Part shown: positions 14,741 to 22,186 of the stretch, piece after piece | Layout of the letters: every line of letters begins with the position of its first letter | Numbering within the stretch: the first letter of the stretch is position 1 | Source: Prochlorococcus marinus str. MIT 9314 | Lineage (GTDB): Bacteria; Cyanobacteriota; Cyanobacteriia; PCC-6307; Cyanobiaceae | Direction: 5' to 3' | Assembly (NCBI RefSeq): GCF_000760035.1 | Contig: NZ_JNAO01000002.1 | Span: 1 to 64,000, forward strand | Length of the DNA stretch: 64,000 nucleotides | The notes under the pieces: generated by a model | What the model saw: only the letters and a program-made list of their open reading frames with translations | Databases searched by the model: none | What the model was told of the DNA's origin: nothing | Program-made: the position numbers and the translations under genes

Positions 14741-15526
14741 TTATTTGCGAAGGTTAGGAATTAAAAGGGACGCAACACAAATAACGCTAATTGCAGGTCC
14801 AGGCGAAAGATTAAAGACTATAGAGAGAATAAATCCAAGAAGTGAGATACATAATCCAAAAAATGAAGACCTCATCATTGCAATTCTTAAACTATGAGCC
14901 TTATTTATCCCTAACAAAGTTGGCGTAGAAAGAAGAGCAATTACAAGAATTACTCCCACTGCTGACATTGAACTAACAATTACTAATGCCGTTGTAAAAC
15001 TCAAAGCAAGATTTAATAAAGAAACGTTTATACCACTCGCGGATGCACCTTCTGGATCTAATCCAACATAAACAACCTTTTCATATCCAAAAGTCATTAA
15101 AAGTATAAATACTAAAAAAGCAATTATTGTTCTAAGTAAATCTCCAAAATTTGCTGTCAATAAATCGCCAAATAATACTGCCTCCAAATCAATCCTTATT
15201 CCGAGTAGAGGGATTATAAGGACTCCGAACCCAAGCATTCCAGCGAGAATAGTATTCATAACTGCTTCATAATTTTCACTTTTTCTATTAGTTAAACTTT
15301 CTGCAATTACTGAGCCCAGAAGACCACTTATAACACCACCAATTGAGGGGTGAATTCCAAGCGCTAATGCGAGAGCAAGTCCAGGCAACACACAATGAGA
15401 GATTAAATTAACTTGTAATAATCTCTTATGAGTGATTAATACAGTTCCCATAGCTGGGCATAAAATCCCGGAGAATATAGTTATTATTAATGGAACCAGC
15501 CACCAGTTGTTATTAATAAAAGACAT
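14741..15526 (-). CDS. znuB: Zinc ABC transporter permease ZnuB
   Basis: 261 residues with seven or more membrane helices, typical of the ABC-3 metal permease family. The central Asn-Leu-Ile-Ser-His-Cys-Val-Leu-Pro-Gly-Leu-Ala-Leu segment (near residues 40-52) and the Leu-Leu-Ser-Thr-Pro-Thr loop late in the protein fit the family. With ZnuC and ZnuA it imports zinc from the periplasm. On this strand it lies downstream of znuC but is separated from it by zur, which runs the other way. Its start codon is 17 bp from the first possible zur start, so promoter regions must overlap coding sequence. Confidence 0.93.
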   Translation of the reverse strand: MSFINNNWWLVPLIITIFSGILCPAMGTVLITHKRLLQVNLISHCVLPGLALALALGIHPSIGGVISGLLGSVIAESLTNRKSENYEAVMNTILAGMLGFGVLIIPLLGIRIDLEAVLFGDLLTANFGDLLRTIIAFLVFILLMTFGYEKVVYVGLDPEGASASGINVSLLNLALSFTTALVIVSSMSAVGVILVIALLSTPTLLGINKAHSLRIAMMRSSFFGLCISLLGFILSIVFNLSPGPAISVICVASLLIPNLRK

Positions 15527-15543
15527 TATTCGAATGATTCGGT

Positions 15544-15978
15544 ATGATCAAAAATACGGGACAAAAAAAGATTTCGGAAACAATGGTAACTAAGTCTGAC
15601 ATTACCAAAAGACAAGAACAACTTCTTGAAGAACTTAATAAATGCGAGGATGAATTGACTGGTCAAGAGTTGCATAGACAATTGATAGAAGGCGGAAAGG
15701 CTATGGGTCTTACGACTGTTTACAGGAATCTTCAAGTTCTGATAAAGCATGGCTTAATACGTTCTAGACATCTACCAACTGGAGAGGTTCTTTACACTCC
15801 CGTAGATAGAGATATTCATCATTTGACCTGTGTTCAATGTGGTGAGACATCAAAAATGGAAGGATGCCCGGTAAAAGATATTCATACACCCAAAACAAAT
15901 CCAAAGAAATTCCAATTGTTGTTTCATACCCTCGAGTATTTCGGGCTTTGCCAAAACTGTTATCAAGCTCAGAATTGA
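15544..15978 (+). CDS. zur: Zur, Fur-family zinc-responsive repressor
   Basis: 144 residues from the ATG at 15544. An internal ATG at 15583 gives 131 residues and leaves a little promoter room, and I consider it likely. The winged-helix part includes Gly-Leu-Thr-Thr-Val-Tyr-Arg-Asn-Leu-Gln, the DNA-recognition helix. The metal part has His-His-Leu-Thr-Cys-x-x-Cys (near 97-104) and a second Cys-x-x-Cys near the end (Cys-Gln-Asn-Cys), forming the structural zinc site. Position between znuB and znuC identifies it as Zur rather than Fur or PerR. It represses uptake genes when zinc is sufficient. Confidence 0.9.
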   Translation: MIKNTGQKKISETMVTKSDITKRQEQLLEELNKCEDELTGQELHRQLIEGGKAMGLTTVYRNLQVLIKHGLIRSRHLPTGEVLYTPVDRDIHHLTCVQCGETSKMEGCPVKDIHTPKTNPKKFQLLFHTLEYFGLCQNCYQAQN

Positions 15979-15991
15979 AAAGGAACATTCT

Positions 15992-16762
15992 CTAATCACA
16001 GAAATTATTTTTGTTTATAGAGCTAATGTTAATTGCCTCTAATTTATCTTTTATTTGGTCAGGACTACCAACTGCCAAAACACTTTTATCAAGAACTATT
16101 ACTTGATCATAGTTATTTAAAGAATCGCCCCAATCATGGCTACTTACGAGCAAAGAAAGTCCCGCATCCGCAAGTTGACGAACAATTTTAAGAAAATCCT
16201 CTTTTGCAGGGGGGTCCAAAGCTGCACAAGGTTCATCTAAAAGAAATATTTTTGCCGGGGACATAAGAGTTTTTGCTAATAGAGCTCTTTGCTGCTGTCC
16301 TCCCGAAAGAGAATCGAGTCTTCTATTAGCCAAACTTGCAATGCCTACTCTCTGCATTGTCGCCTCTAATTCACAACATTTATTAATCCAAGAATTAGGA
16401 TATGCTAGAAGAGTCTTAATTTGAAATGGGTTATTACTTCTTGATTTTGAATACTTTATTTGACCAAGAGATACCAATTTTTCAACTGTAATGGGGAACT
16501 TCCAATTCATAGAACTTCTTTGAGGCATAAGTGCCACAAGAGCTCTAGATCTATATAAATTTTCACCGTCAATTTTTATTTCGCCTTTATCTGGAGTATT
16601 TTGTCCTTGCAAAATTCTCAAAAGAGTTGATTTACCTGCGCCGTTTGGGCCAACTAACGCTGTTAGAGTTCCAGGTTTAATCTCAACCGATACCTTATTC
16701 AAAACTGGCTTACTTTTTTTTGCGTATGCAAAGGTTAAATTTTCAGCGACTAAAGTAGCCAT
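15992..16762 (-). CDS. znuC: Zinc ABC transporter ATP-binding protein ZnuC
   Basis: 256 residues. Walker A Gly-Pro-Asn-Gly-Ala-Gly-Lys-Ser-Thr near residues 38-46, signature Leu-Ser-Gly-Gly-Gln-Gln-Gln-Arg near 152, Walker B Ile-Phe-Leu-Leu-Asp-Glu-Pro near 172 and the switch histidine in Ser-Ser-His-Asp are all present. Energises ZnuB. It is divergent from znuA with the Zur box in between, so one operator can control both. Its 3' end is 13 bp from the end of zur on the other strand. Confidence 0.94.
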   Translation of the reverse strand: MATLVAENLTFAYAKKSKPVLNKVSVEIKPGTLTALVGPNGAGKSTLLRILQGQNTPDKGEIKIDGENLYRSRALVALMPQRSSMNWKFPITVEKLVSLGQIKYSKSRSNNPFQIKTLLAYPNSWINKCCELEATMQRVGIASLANRRLDSLSGGQQQRALLAKTLMSPAKIFLLDEPCAALDPPAKEDFLKIVRQLADAGLSLLVSSHDWGDSLNNYDQVIVLDKSVLAVGSPDQIKDKLEAINISSINKNNFCD

Positions 16763-16862
16763 TAATTAATCTTTTAAAAAAAGTCACTTTACAAGCTTAC
16801 CAATAATACAAGTTGCGTATTATTTTCATAACATTTGATACCTTTACTTGTCAGACATAATG

Positions 16863-16879
16863 AAAATGATTATCATTTT
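16863..16879. promoter_or_regulatory. Zur box between znuC and znuA
   Basis: Perfect inverted repeat AAAATGAT-T-ATCATTTT, the Fur/Zur-family operator core. It sits 21 bp before the znuA start and about 100 bp before the divergent znuC start. With zur next door, Zur control is the natural reading. Confidence 0.88.
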
Positions 16880-16899
16880 TAAGTATTAAATTATTTTTC

Positions 16900-18330
16900 A
16901 TGTCAATTTTTAAAAGACTTTTAACAAATAAAAAAGGTTCGAGTAAGTCAATTATTAAAATTTCCGTAATCGCTGGAACGATTATATTTTCTGGTTTTGG
17001 GCAGGATGTTATGGCAAAAGGAAAGTCATATGTAGCAGTAGAACCACTAGTTTGTGATTTAGTTAAATCAATTGCATTACCATCTGACGAAGTTACATGC
17101 TTAGTAGATAGAAAACAAGATGTTCATGACTTAAAGATCAATCCAAGGCAAGCTCAATTACTAAATAGCGCAGATAAAGTATTTACTCTTGGTAAAGAAA
17201 TGACTCCAAGTATGAAAAATTGGGAAAATAAAAAGAATACTGTTGTTGTAGGTGTTAGTGCAATAGACGTAGATGATCATTCTGATCATGGAGGTCATGA
17301 TGATCATGCTGAAGGTTCTTTCGAATGGGCAGGAAAATTTCAACTTTCTAAGGGTTCTTACAAATGGTCATTTGAAAAAGTCGATGGCGAATATGCTGAT
17401 CCTGCAATGAAGATGGTGATTCTTAAATCTAATGACATAGAAGGGTCTGAAGATTTAGCCAAAGAATTATTAGGATCTAAAGACTCAATAAGCAGAAAAA
17501 ATGATGGTACTTTGATAGCAAGTAATAAAGCTTTTGTTCTTAACTTTGATCAAAGAAAAGAAAGTACTGTTTTTAACGTGGATATTAAAGAAGATGGTCA
17601 ATATATATTTTTTACTGAACACATGCCTTTTGAGTTTGAAGCAACTCAACACTTTTTTAAAGACGTTTCAAATAGTGATGTAGAACCAATAGCACAAGTT
17701 CCAGACGAAGGAGAGGGGCATCATCATCATGACCATGGAGGTCTTGATCCACATGTATGGCACGATCCACATAACATCATAAAAATGGGAGATCTTATAA
17801 GCAAAAGTTTAAAGAAAGATATTTCAGTTTTTAATAGAGGTGACAGAAAACTAATTAATGAAAGATTCGAAAAAGCTGATTCTCTCTTAGAAGGCTTAGA
17901 TAGTTGGATCGTCGAACAAGTAAGCTCTATTCCTGAGGAAAACAGAGTAATTGTCTCTAAACACAAAGCATTGGAATACTACGGTGATGCATTTGGTTTT
18001 GAAACCATTAGTTTACTTGACTTTCTTGGAGACTCCTCAAGCTTAAGACCAGACAACATTAGTTCTACTTTAAAAATGTTAAATGAAGAGAAAGTTCAGG
18101 CAATATTTCCTGAACAAATTCCAGCATCTAAGTTATTAAGAAACTTAAGTAGACAAAGTTCAGTTCCTTTAGCTTCTAATCAAATATTCGTTGATGGATT
18201 GATGATGGATGGCAATACGGTTTCAGTAGCTGTTCACAATACTTGTACAATTGTTGATTCATTAGGTGGAAGCTGTGATAAAGAATCTGGCTCCAATCTT
18301 GAGTCTGAATGGTACAAACTTTCAGATTAA
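16900..18330 (+). CDS. znuA: Zinc-binding periplasmic protein ZnuA with inserted domain
   Basis: 476 residues; ZnuA proteins are usually about 300-350. Signal peptide to about residue 40. The first lobe contains the metal-ligand His in Asp-Val-His-Asp-Leu (about 76). A His/Asp-rich stretch (about 125-137) and an extra domain of about 125 residues (139-265) follow, opening with Phe141-Glu-Trp-Ala-Gly. A second His cluster (274-279) precedes the normal Leu-Asp-Pro-His-Val-Trp-His-Asp-Pro-His segment, and the second lobe is complete. The inserted domain resembles one in the adjacent CobW-like protein (see findings). Captures zinc for ZnuB. Expression is very probably repressed by Zur through the box 21 bp upstream. 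Confidence 0.93.
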   Translation: MSIFKRLLTNKKGSSKSIIKISVIAGTIIFSGFGQDVMAKGKSYVAVEPLVCDLVKSIALPSDEVTCLVDRKQDVHDLKINPRQAQLLNSADKVFTLGKEMTPSMKNWENKKNTVVVGVSAIDVDDHSDHGGHDDHAEGSFEWAGKFQLSKGSYKWSFEKVDGEYADPAMKMVILKSNDIEGSEDLAKELLGSKDSISRKNDGTLIASNKAFVLNFDQRKESTVFNVDIKEDGQYIFFTEHMPFEFEATQHFFKDVSNSDVEPIAQVPDEGEGHHHHDHGGLDPHVWHDPHNIIKMGDLISKSLKKDISVFNRGDRKLINERFEKADSLLEGLDSWIVEQVSSIPEENRVIVSKHKALEYYGDAFGFETISLLDFLGDSSSLRPDNISSTLKMLNEEKVQAIFPEQIPASKLLRNLSRQSSVPLASNQIFVDGLMMDGNTVSVAVHNTCTIVDSLGGSCDKESGSNLESEWYKLSD

Positions 18331-18407
18331 ATTTTTCTAATAAAAACGGTTTTCATTTCTTATTATTACTATGATTAAACTATTGTTTATTTAGTAAAAA
18401 TCAGTAA

Positions 18408-19757
18408 ATGAGCATCCAAGATAAAGTTCCCGTAACCATCCTCACTGGATTCTTAGGATCAGGGAAGACTACTTTGCTTAATAGAATTTTAAGTGAAGAG
18501 CACGGAAAAAGAATAGCCGTAATTGAGAATGAATACGGTGAAGTAGGTATAGATCAAGGTCTCGTAATTAATGCCGATGAAGAAGTGTTTGAGATGTCAA
18601 ACGGGTGCATTTGTTGTACTGTTCGCGGTGATCTAATAAGAGTCCTTGGCAACCTTATGAAAAGAAGAGATAAGTTTGACTATGTTTTAGTAGAGACGAC
18701 AGGATTAGCAGATCCAGGCCCAGTTGCTCAGACATTTTTCATGGATGAAGAGATTAGTTCTGAATTCACTCTTGATGGAATTGTGACTTTAGTTGATGCT
18801 GCCCACATTGATCAACAGCTAGGCAGGAGTGATGAAAGTTCAGAACAAGTAGCATTTGCAGATGTTCTGGTCCTTAATAAAACTGATTTAGTCTCTGATG
18901 ATACACTAGCTACTCTTGAATCGAGATTGAGAGATATGAACCGAATGACCCGAATTATTAGAGCCGAGAATGCCAAAGTACCCATTGAAACTGTCTTAAA
19001 TCTAAGTGCATTTGATCTTGATCAGATCCTTAAACGCAGACCAACATTTCTTGAACCAGAATATCCTTTTGAATGGACAGGTGTTTACGATCTTGATGCA
19101 GGTAAATATGAATTAATGCTAGAAGAAGGACCCGATCCAGAAATGTCTCTAGTAGCCCTCGTTAACCAAGGAGAGAATGAGGAGGAACTTAAAGATGGTG
19201 CTGAATCCTCCGTAAGACTTTATGCAGAAAAAGCTAATAGTTTAGATCCTGGAAATACTATTCCATATGGAGAACATATAAATCTCAAATTGGAGGATAA
19301 AGGAAATAAATCCTTCATCCTGAACATAGAAGAACCAACAAAAATAGGTTTGTTTACACAGCACACTGCTGAAGAATTCAATATGAAAGTCATTAAAAGT
19401 GACGAAAATAAAGAGATTCCATTTAATACTGAAAGGTTCTGGCAAGCAGAGCATGAACATGATGATGAGGTAGGCTCAATTGCTATAGAGCGTTTTGGAG
19501 ATGTTGACCCAGAAAAACTAAATACTTGGATGGGAAGGCTTCTCTCAGAAAAAGGGGTGGATATATTCAGAACTAAAGGTTTCATAAGTTACTCAGGTAA
19601 CCCAAGGCGAATAGTTTTCCAGGGAGTACACATGTTATTTACTGCACAACCTGACAAAGAATGGGGTAACGAACCTCGTAGAAATCAACTTGTTTTTATC
19701 GGTAGAAATCTAAATGAGAAAGAGATGCAAGAAGGCTTTGATAAATGCCTGATATAG
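18408..19757 (+). CDS. COG0523 (CobW/zinc-chaperone type) GTPase with inserted domain
   Basis: 449 residues. Walker A Gly-Phe-Leu-Gly-Ser-Gly-Lys-Thr-Thr (residues 14-22), the Glu-Asn-Glu-Tyr-Gly-Glu-Val segment, the metal motif Gly-Cys-Ile-Cys-Cys (near 65) and the Leu-Asn-Lys-Thr-Asp GTPase motif (near 164) place it in COG0523, whose zinc-linked members deliver zinc to client enzymes. Between the GTPase part and the C-terminal CobW_C domain (about 350-449) lies an extra domain (about 219-345) opening with Phe221-Glu-Trp-Thr-Gly. It is followed by a His/Glu/Asp cluster near 350. Lies 77 bp after znuA and overlaps the WD40 gene by 13 bp, so a zinc role is strongly suggested rather than cobalamin. 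Confidence 0.9.
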   Translation: MSIQDKVPVTILTGFLGSGKTTLLNRILSEEHGKRIAVIENEYGEVGIDQGLVINADEEVFEMSNGCICCTVRGDLIRVLGNLMKRRDKFDYVLVETTGLADPGPVAQTFFMDEEISSEFTLDGIVTLVDAAHIDQQLGRSDESSEQVAFADVLVLNKTDLVSDDTLATLESRLRDMNRMTRIIRAENAKVPIETVLNLSAFDLDQILKRRPTFLEPEYPFEWTGVYDLDAGKYELMLEEGPDPEMSLVALVNQGENEEELKDGAESSVRLYAEKANSLDPGNTIPYGEHINLKLEDKGNKSFILNIEEPTKIGLFTQHTAEEFNMKVIKSDENKEIPFNTERFWQAEHEHDDEVGSIAIERFGDVDPEKLNTWMGRLLSEKGVDIFRTKGFISYSGNPRRIVFQGVHMLFTAQPDKEWGNEPRRNQLVFIGRNLNEKEMQEGFDKCLI

Positions 19758-20818
19758 AACCATTTAGCCCAAGAGGCATGTTCCATGAAGGATGGACTGC
19801 TGAAGTTAACGATTACGCCATAGCATGTGGCTGGGCTCTTAAAGGAAAACAATTTATTGTTGGCGACGTAGCAGGAGGTCTTTTTTCGTTCGAAGGAGAT
19901 ACTGGAAAAATTATTTGGAAAAAAGAAAATACACACTCCGGTGGTCTATTAGCAATGGCTATTCATCCAGAGGGTGAAATTTTTGCAACATCAGGTCAGG
20001 ATGGAAATGTTCAAATTTGTAATTGCCATGAAGGTAAAGTTATTAAAACACTTGATCTTGGTAAGGGTTGGGTAGAGCACCTCAAGTGGTCTAATGATGG
20101 TTTATTTCTAGCGATAGCTTCCTCAAAAAAAGTATATGTTTTTAATGAAATTGGAGAAGAGAAATGGATCTCAGAAGATCATCCAAGCACAGTAAGTGCA
20201 ATAACATGGTCAAATAAAAATGAGCTCGCAACTGCATGCTATGGCAGAGTGACATTCTTTGACATTGTTAATAATAAAACGAATCAAAAACTTGAGTGGC
20301 AAGGATCATTGGTCTCTATGGAATTAAGCCCTGATGGAGATATAGTCGCCTGTGGGAGTCAAGACAATTCAGTTCATTTTTGGAGAAGATCAACAGGAAT
20401 GGATGCCGAAATGACTGGATACCCTGGAAAACCAAGTCACCTTTCTTTTGATGACAGCGGAAAATTATTAGCGACTAGCGGCAGTGAAAGAATTACAGTA
20501 TGGAGCTTTATAGGCAATGGTCCAGAAGGGACAATGCCAGGAGAGCTATGTCACCATACAGAGCCTATTTCGAGCTTAGCCTTTTCAAATAAAGGAATGC
20601 TTGTAGCCTCAGGATCTAGGGATGGTTCTGTTGTAGCAAGTTTCCTAAAAAATGACGGCAATGGGGACCCAGTTGGGGCTGCATTCGCCGGAGATTTGGT
20701 AGGGGCAATATCATGGAGACCTGATGATTGTGCAATTGCAGCAGTTAATGCAAAAGGTGTTGTAAATGTATGGAAATTTAAAGTTCGTACAAACCTTTTT
20801 TCTAAGGGATTTAAGTAA
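19745..20818 (+). CDS. WD40-repeat protein in the zinc operon
   Basis: 357 residues predicted as one seven-bladed WD40 propeller with degenerate blades. Repeated patterns are (Ser/Pro)-x-Asp/Glu-Gly-x-(Ile/Leu)-(Phe/Leu/Val)-Ala-(Thr/Cys)-(Ser/Gly)-Gly/Ser-x-Asp, for example near residues 76-95, 190-212, 237-254 and 282-300. No signal peptide, so cytoplasmic. It starts inside the last codons of the GTPase gene (13-bp overlap), which points to translational coupling and a physical or functional link. A scaffold for zinc transfer is a reasonable guess; no direct evidence. Confidence 0.85.
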   Translation: MPDIEPFSPRGMFHEGWTAEVNDYAIACGWALKGKQFIVGDVAGGLFSFEGDTGKIIWKKENTHSGGLLAMAIHPEGEIFATSGQDGNVQICNCHEGKVIKTLDLGKGWVEHLKWSNDGLFLAIASSKKVYVFNEIGEEKWISEDHPSTVSAITWSNKNELATACYGRVTFFDIVNNKTNQKLEWQGSLVSMELSPDGDIVACGSQDNSVHFWRRSTGMDAEMTGYPGKPSHLSFDDSGKLLATSGSERITVWSFIGNGPEGTMPGELCHHTEPISSLAFSNKGMLVASGSRDGSVVASFLKNDGNGDPVGAAFAGDLVGAISWRPDDCAIAAVNAKGVVNVWKFKVRTNLFSKGFK

Positions 20819-20836
20819 AATTAGAAATTTATAAAA

Positions 20837-20992
20837 TTACCAATAGTTAGCTTTTAAATGTCTTTCCATACAAATGACTTCACAGTCATTATCAATACCT
20901 TTTGGGTGAATATCACAATATGAGAGGCATTGAAAATATTCGTCTATAGGATTAGATTGATCAACTTTCCTAACTTCTTTCGAATGATTCAT
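20837..20992 (-). CDS. 51-aa cysteine-containing hypothetical protein
   Basis: ATG at 20990-20992, stop TAA at 20837-20839. Four cysteines (about residues 22, 26, 37 and 41) and three histidines in a 51-residue soluble protein could make a small metal site. The spacing Cys-x3-Cys-x10-Cys-x3-Cys recalls twin Cx3C disulphide proteins. It converges with the zinc operon. Function unknown. Confidence 0.6.
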   Translation of the reverse strand: MNHSKEVRKVDQSNPIDEYFQCLSYCDIHPKGIDNDCEVICMERHLKANYW

Positions 20993-21173
20993 AAAAGAGT
21001 TCCTCAATTATTTAAAATCAAGATAGTCGAATTAAATATCGAAAGAAATAAGCAAAACTTACTAAAAATATCCCAAAAAAATTAACGCAATTGATTACCA
21101 CTCTCGGACATTTTTAATAAAAAAGCAATGCGTATAAAAACGGATTGTCTTTAGAGAAATATTTTCCTAATTT

Positions 21174-21494
21174 TATACTGTTGAGTTCTAGGAGGTCTTT
21201 CAAAATGATCGATAGCCTGCCTGAAATTTCGGAATAAACCGAACTAATTTAATTAACTGCTCCAATTATTTTTTATTAATGTCTAAGCTTCCTTCTTCTG
21301 CATCGTTTAGGTGCCCTTTAAGAAACAAGCTTAATTCTAGAGTTTTTGCCCCAGTTAAAGACAATTAGTTAATTTTGGTGAGCATTAGCTTAAAAGAAGT
21401 TAGCAACAAGGATCCATGATTTAGGTACGTTATTAACTTCAGTAAAAAATATAAGTAAAAAATAAAAGAGGGCTTAAATTAGCCCTCTTTTTTT
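21174..21494 (+). ncRNA. Orphan transcription unit: strong SD, mini-ORFs, terminator
   Basis: A TATACT -10 (21174-21179) is followed by a perfect AGGAGGT Shine-Dalgarno (21190-21196) and an ATG at 21205 that encodes only 10 residues before TAA (21235-21237). A second ORF of 29 residues runs 21279-21368. The unit ends in a strong terminator at 21465-21494. It may be a small RNA, a leader peptide system or a dual-function RNA. I could not match it to a known family. Confidence 0.5.
21465..21494 (+). terminator. Intrinsic terminator
   Basis: 10-bp perfect stem AAAGAGGGCT / AGCCCTCTTT with a 6-nt loop, followed by further T. The most GC-rich hairpin in this part of the window. Works best on the plus strand but could also stop minus-strand transcripts. 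Confidence 0.85.
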
Positions 21495-21551
21495 AATAAG
21501 ATGACTTTCTTCTAGTTTTATAGATAATGATTAAAACAATTAAATTTAAAA

Positions 21552-21836
21552 ATGGTTCGATATTATTGCCCATATTGCAATCCTAAATATCAATTTCCTA
21601 AACAATCTTCAAAAGGGATTCTGATTTGTGGCTTGTGCGGAGAGGATCTCGTAAAAAAACCATTTATTAGGTTAAACCAGATAATTGCTTTAGTTGCTGC
21701 ATCCTCATTACTTCTACCATTAATATATACTTTTATTTTTTTAATTAAAAATCAAATCAATCCTCCTAATAGAAATTATCAAGCAAATAGTCTTTTAATG
21801 AAAGGCATCAAAGAGCAAATTTATAAAATAAATTGA
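21552..21836 (+). CDS. Zinc-ribbon membrane protein
   Basis: 94 residues. Two pairs of cysteines, Cys-Pro-Tyr-Cys (6-9) and Cys-Gly-Leu-Cys (26-29), form a zinc ribbon. One transmembrane helix follows at about 43-66, then a basic cytoplasmic or periplasmic tail. Function unknown. Lies between the zinc locus and the cyanate genes. Confidence 0.65.
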   Translation: MVRYYCPYCNPKYQFPKQSSKGILICGLCGEDLVKKPFIRLNQIIALVAASSLLLPLIYTFIFLIKNQINPPNRNYQANSLLMKGIKEQIYKIN

Positions 21837-21943
21837 AAATTTAAATTGATAACTTTTTTTCTAAATTTTATTTTTTATCTTAAATATTTAATCTTTAATG
21901 ATTTATGTAAGGTAAAAATTTAAAATTATATTTATATAAAATG

Positions 21944-22006
21944 AAAATGATAATCAAATTTTAATTTAAAAAAAATACTCAACCTAATGAAAATGATAAT
22001 CATTTT
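21944..22006. promoter_or_regulatory. Two Fur/Zur-type boxes upstream of cynA
   Basis: A perfect box AAAATGAT-A-ATCATTTT lies at 21990-22006 and an imperfect copy (AAAATGAT-A-ATCAAATT) at 21944-21960, 46 bp apart. The core matches the znuA operator at 16863-16879. They lie 180-240 bp before cynA and about 110 bp after the zinc-ribbon gene. Which promoter they control is not clear. Confidence 0.65.
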
Positions 22007-22117
22007 TATATTTTAAAAATATTAAACCTAATTAACATGATTGGTTTCTTAAGCTATTTTTTTTTTAGTTTGTGCAATATTTTCGTTCAAAAATATTTAT
22101 ACTTATTATTTTAAAAA

Positions 22118-22131
22118 GTATTTATTTATAC
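22118..22131 (+). promoter_or_regulatory. NtcA site for cynABDS
   Basis: GTA-N8-TAC, the exact NtcA consensus, with a TAAATAAT -10-like element starting 20 bp downstream (about 22152). That is the usual spacing for NtcA-activated promoters. It lies 55 bp before the cynA start. This fits nitrogen-stress activation of cyanate use. Confidence 0.75.
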
Positions 22132-22186
22132 ATCTCAAAAGTAACTCTACATAAATAATTTAGACATTAAGAACAAATATTATTAA

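Noticed and set aside
22037-22114. 25-codon hydrophobic ORF after the Fur/Zur box
   Set aside because: Mostly poly-T encoded Phe/Leu, which arises easily by chance in AT-rich DNA.
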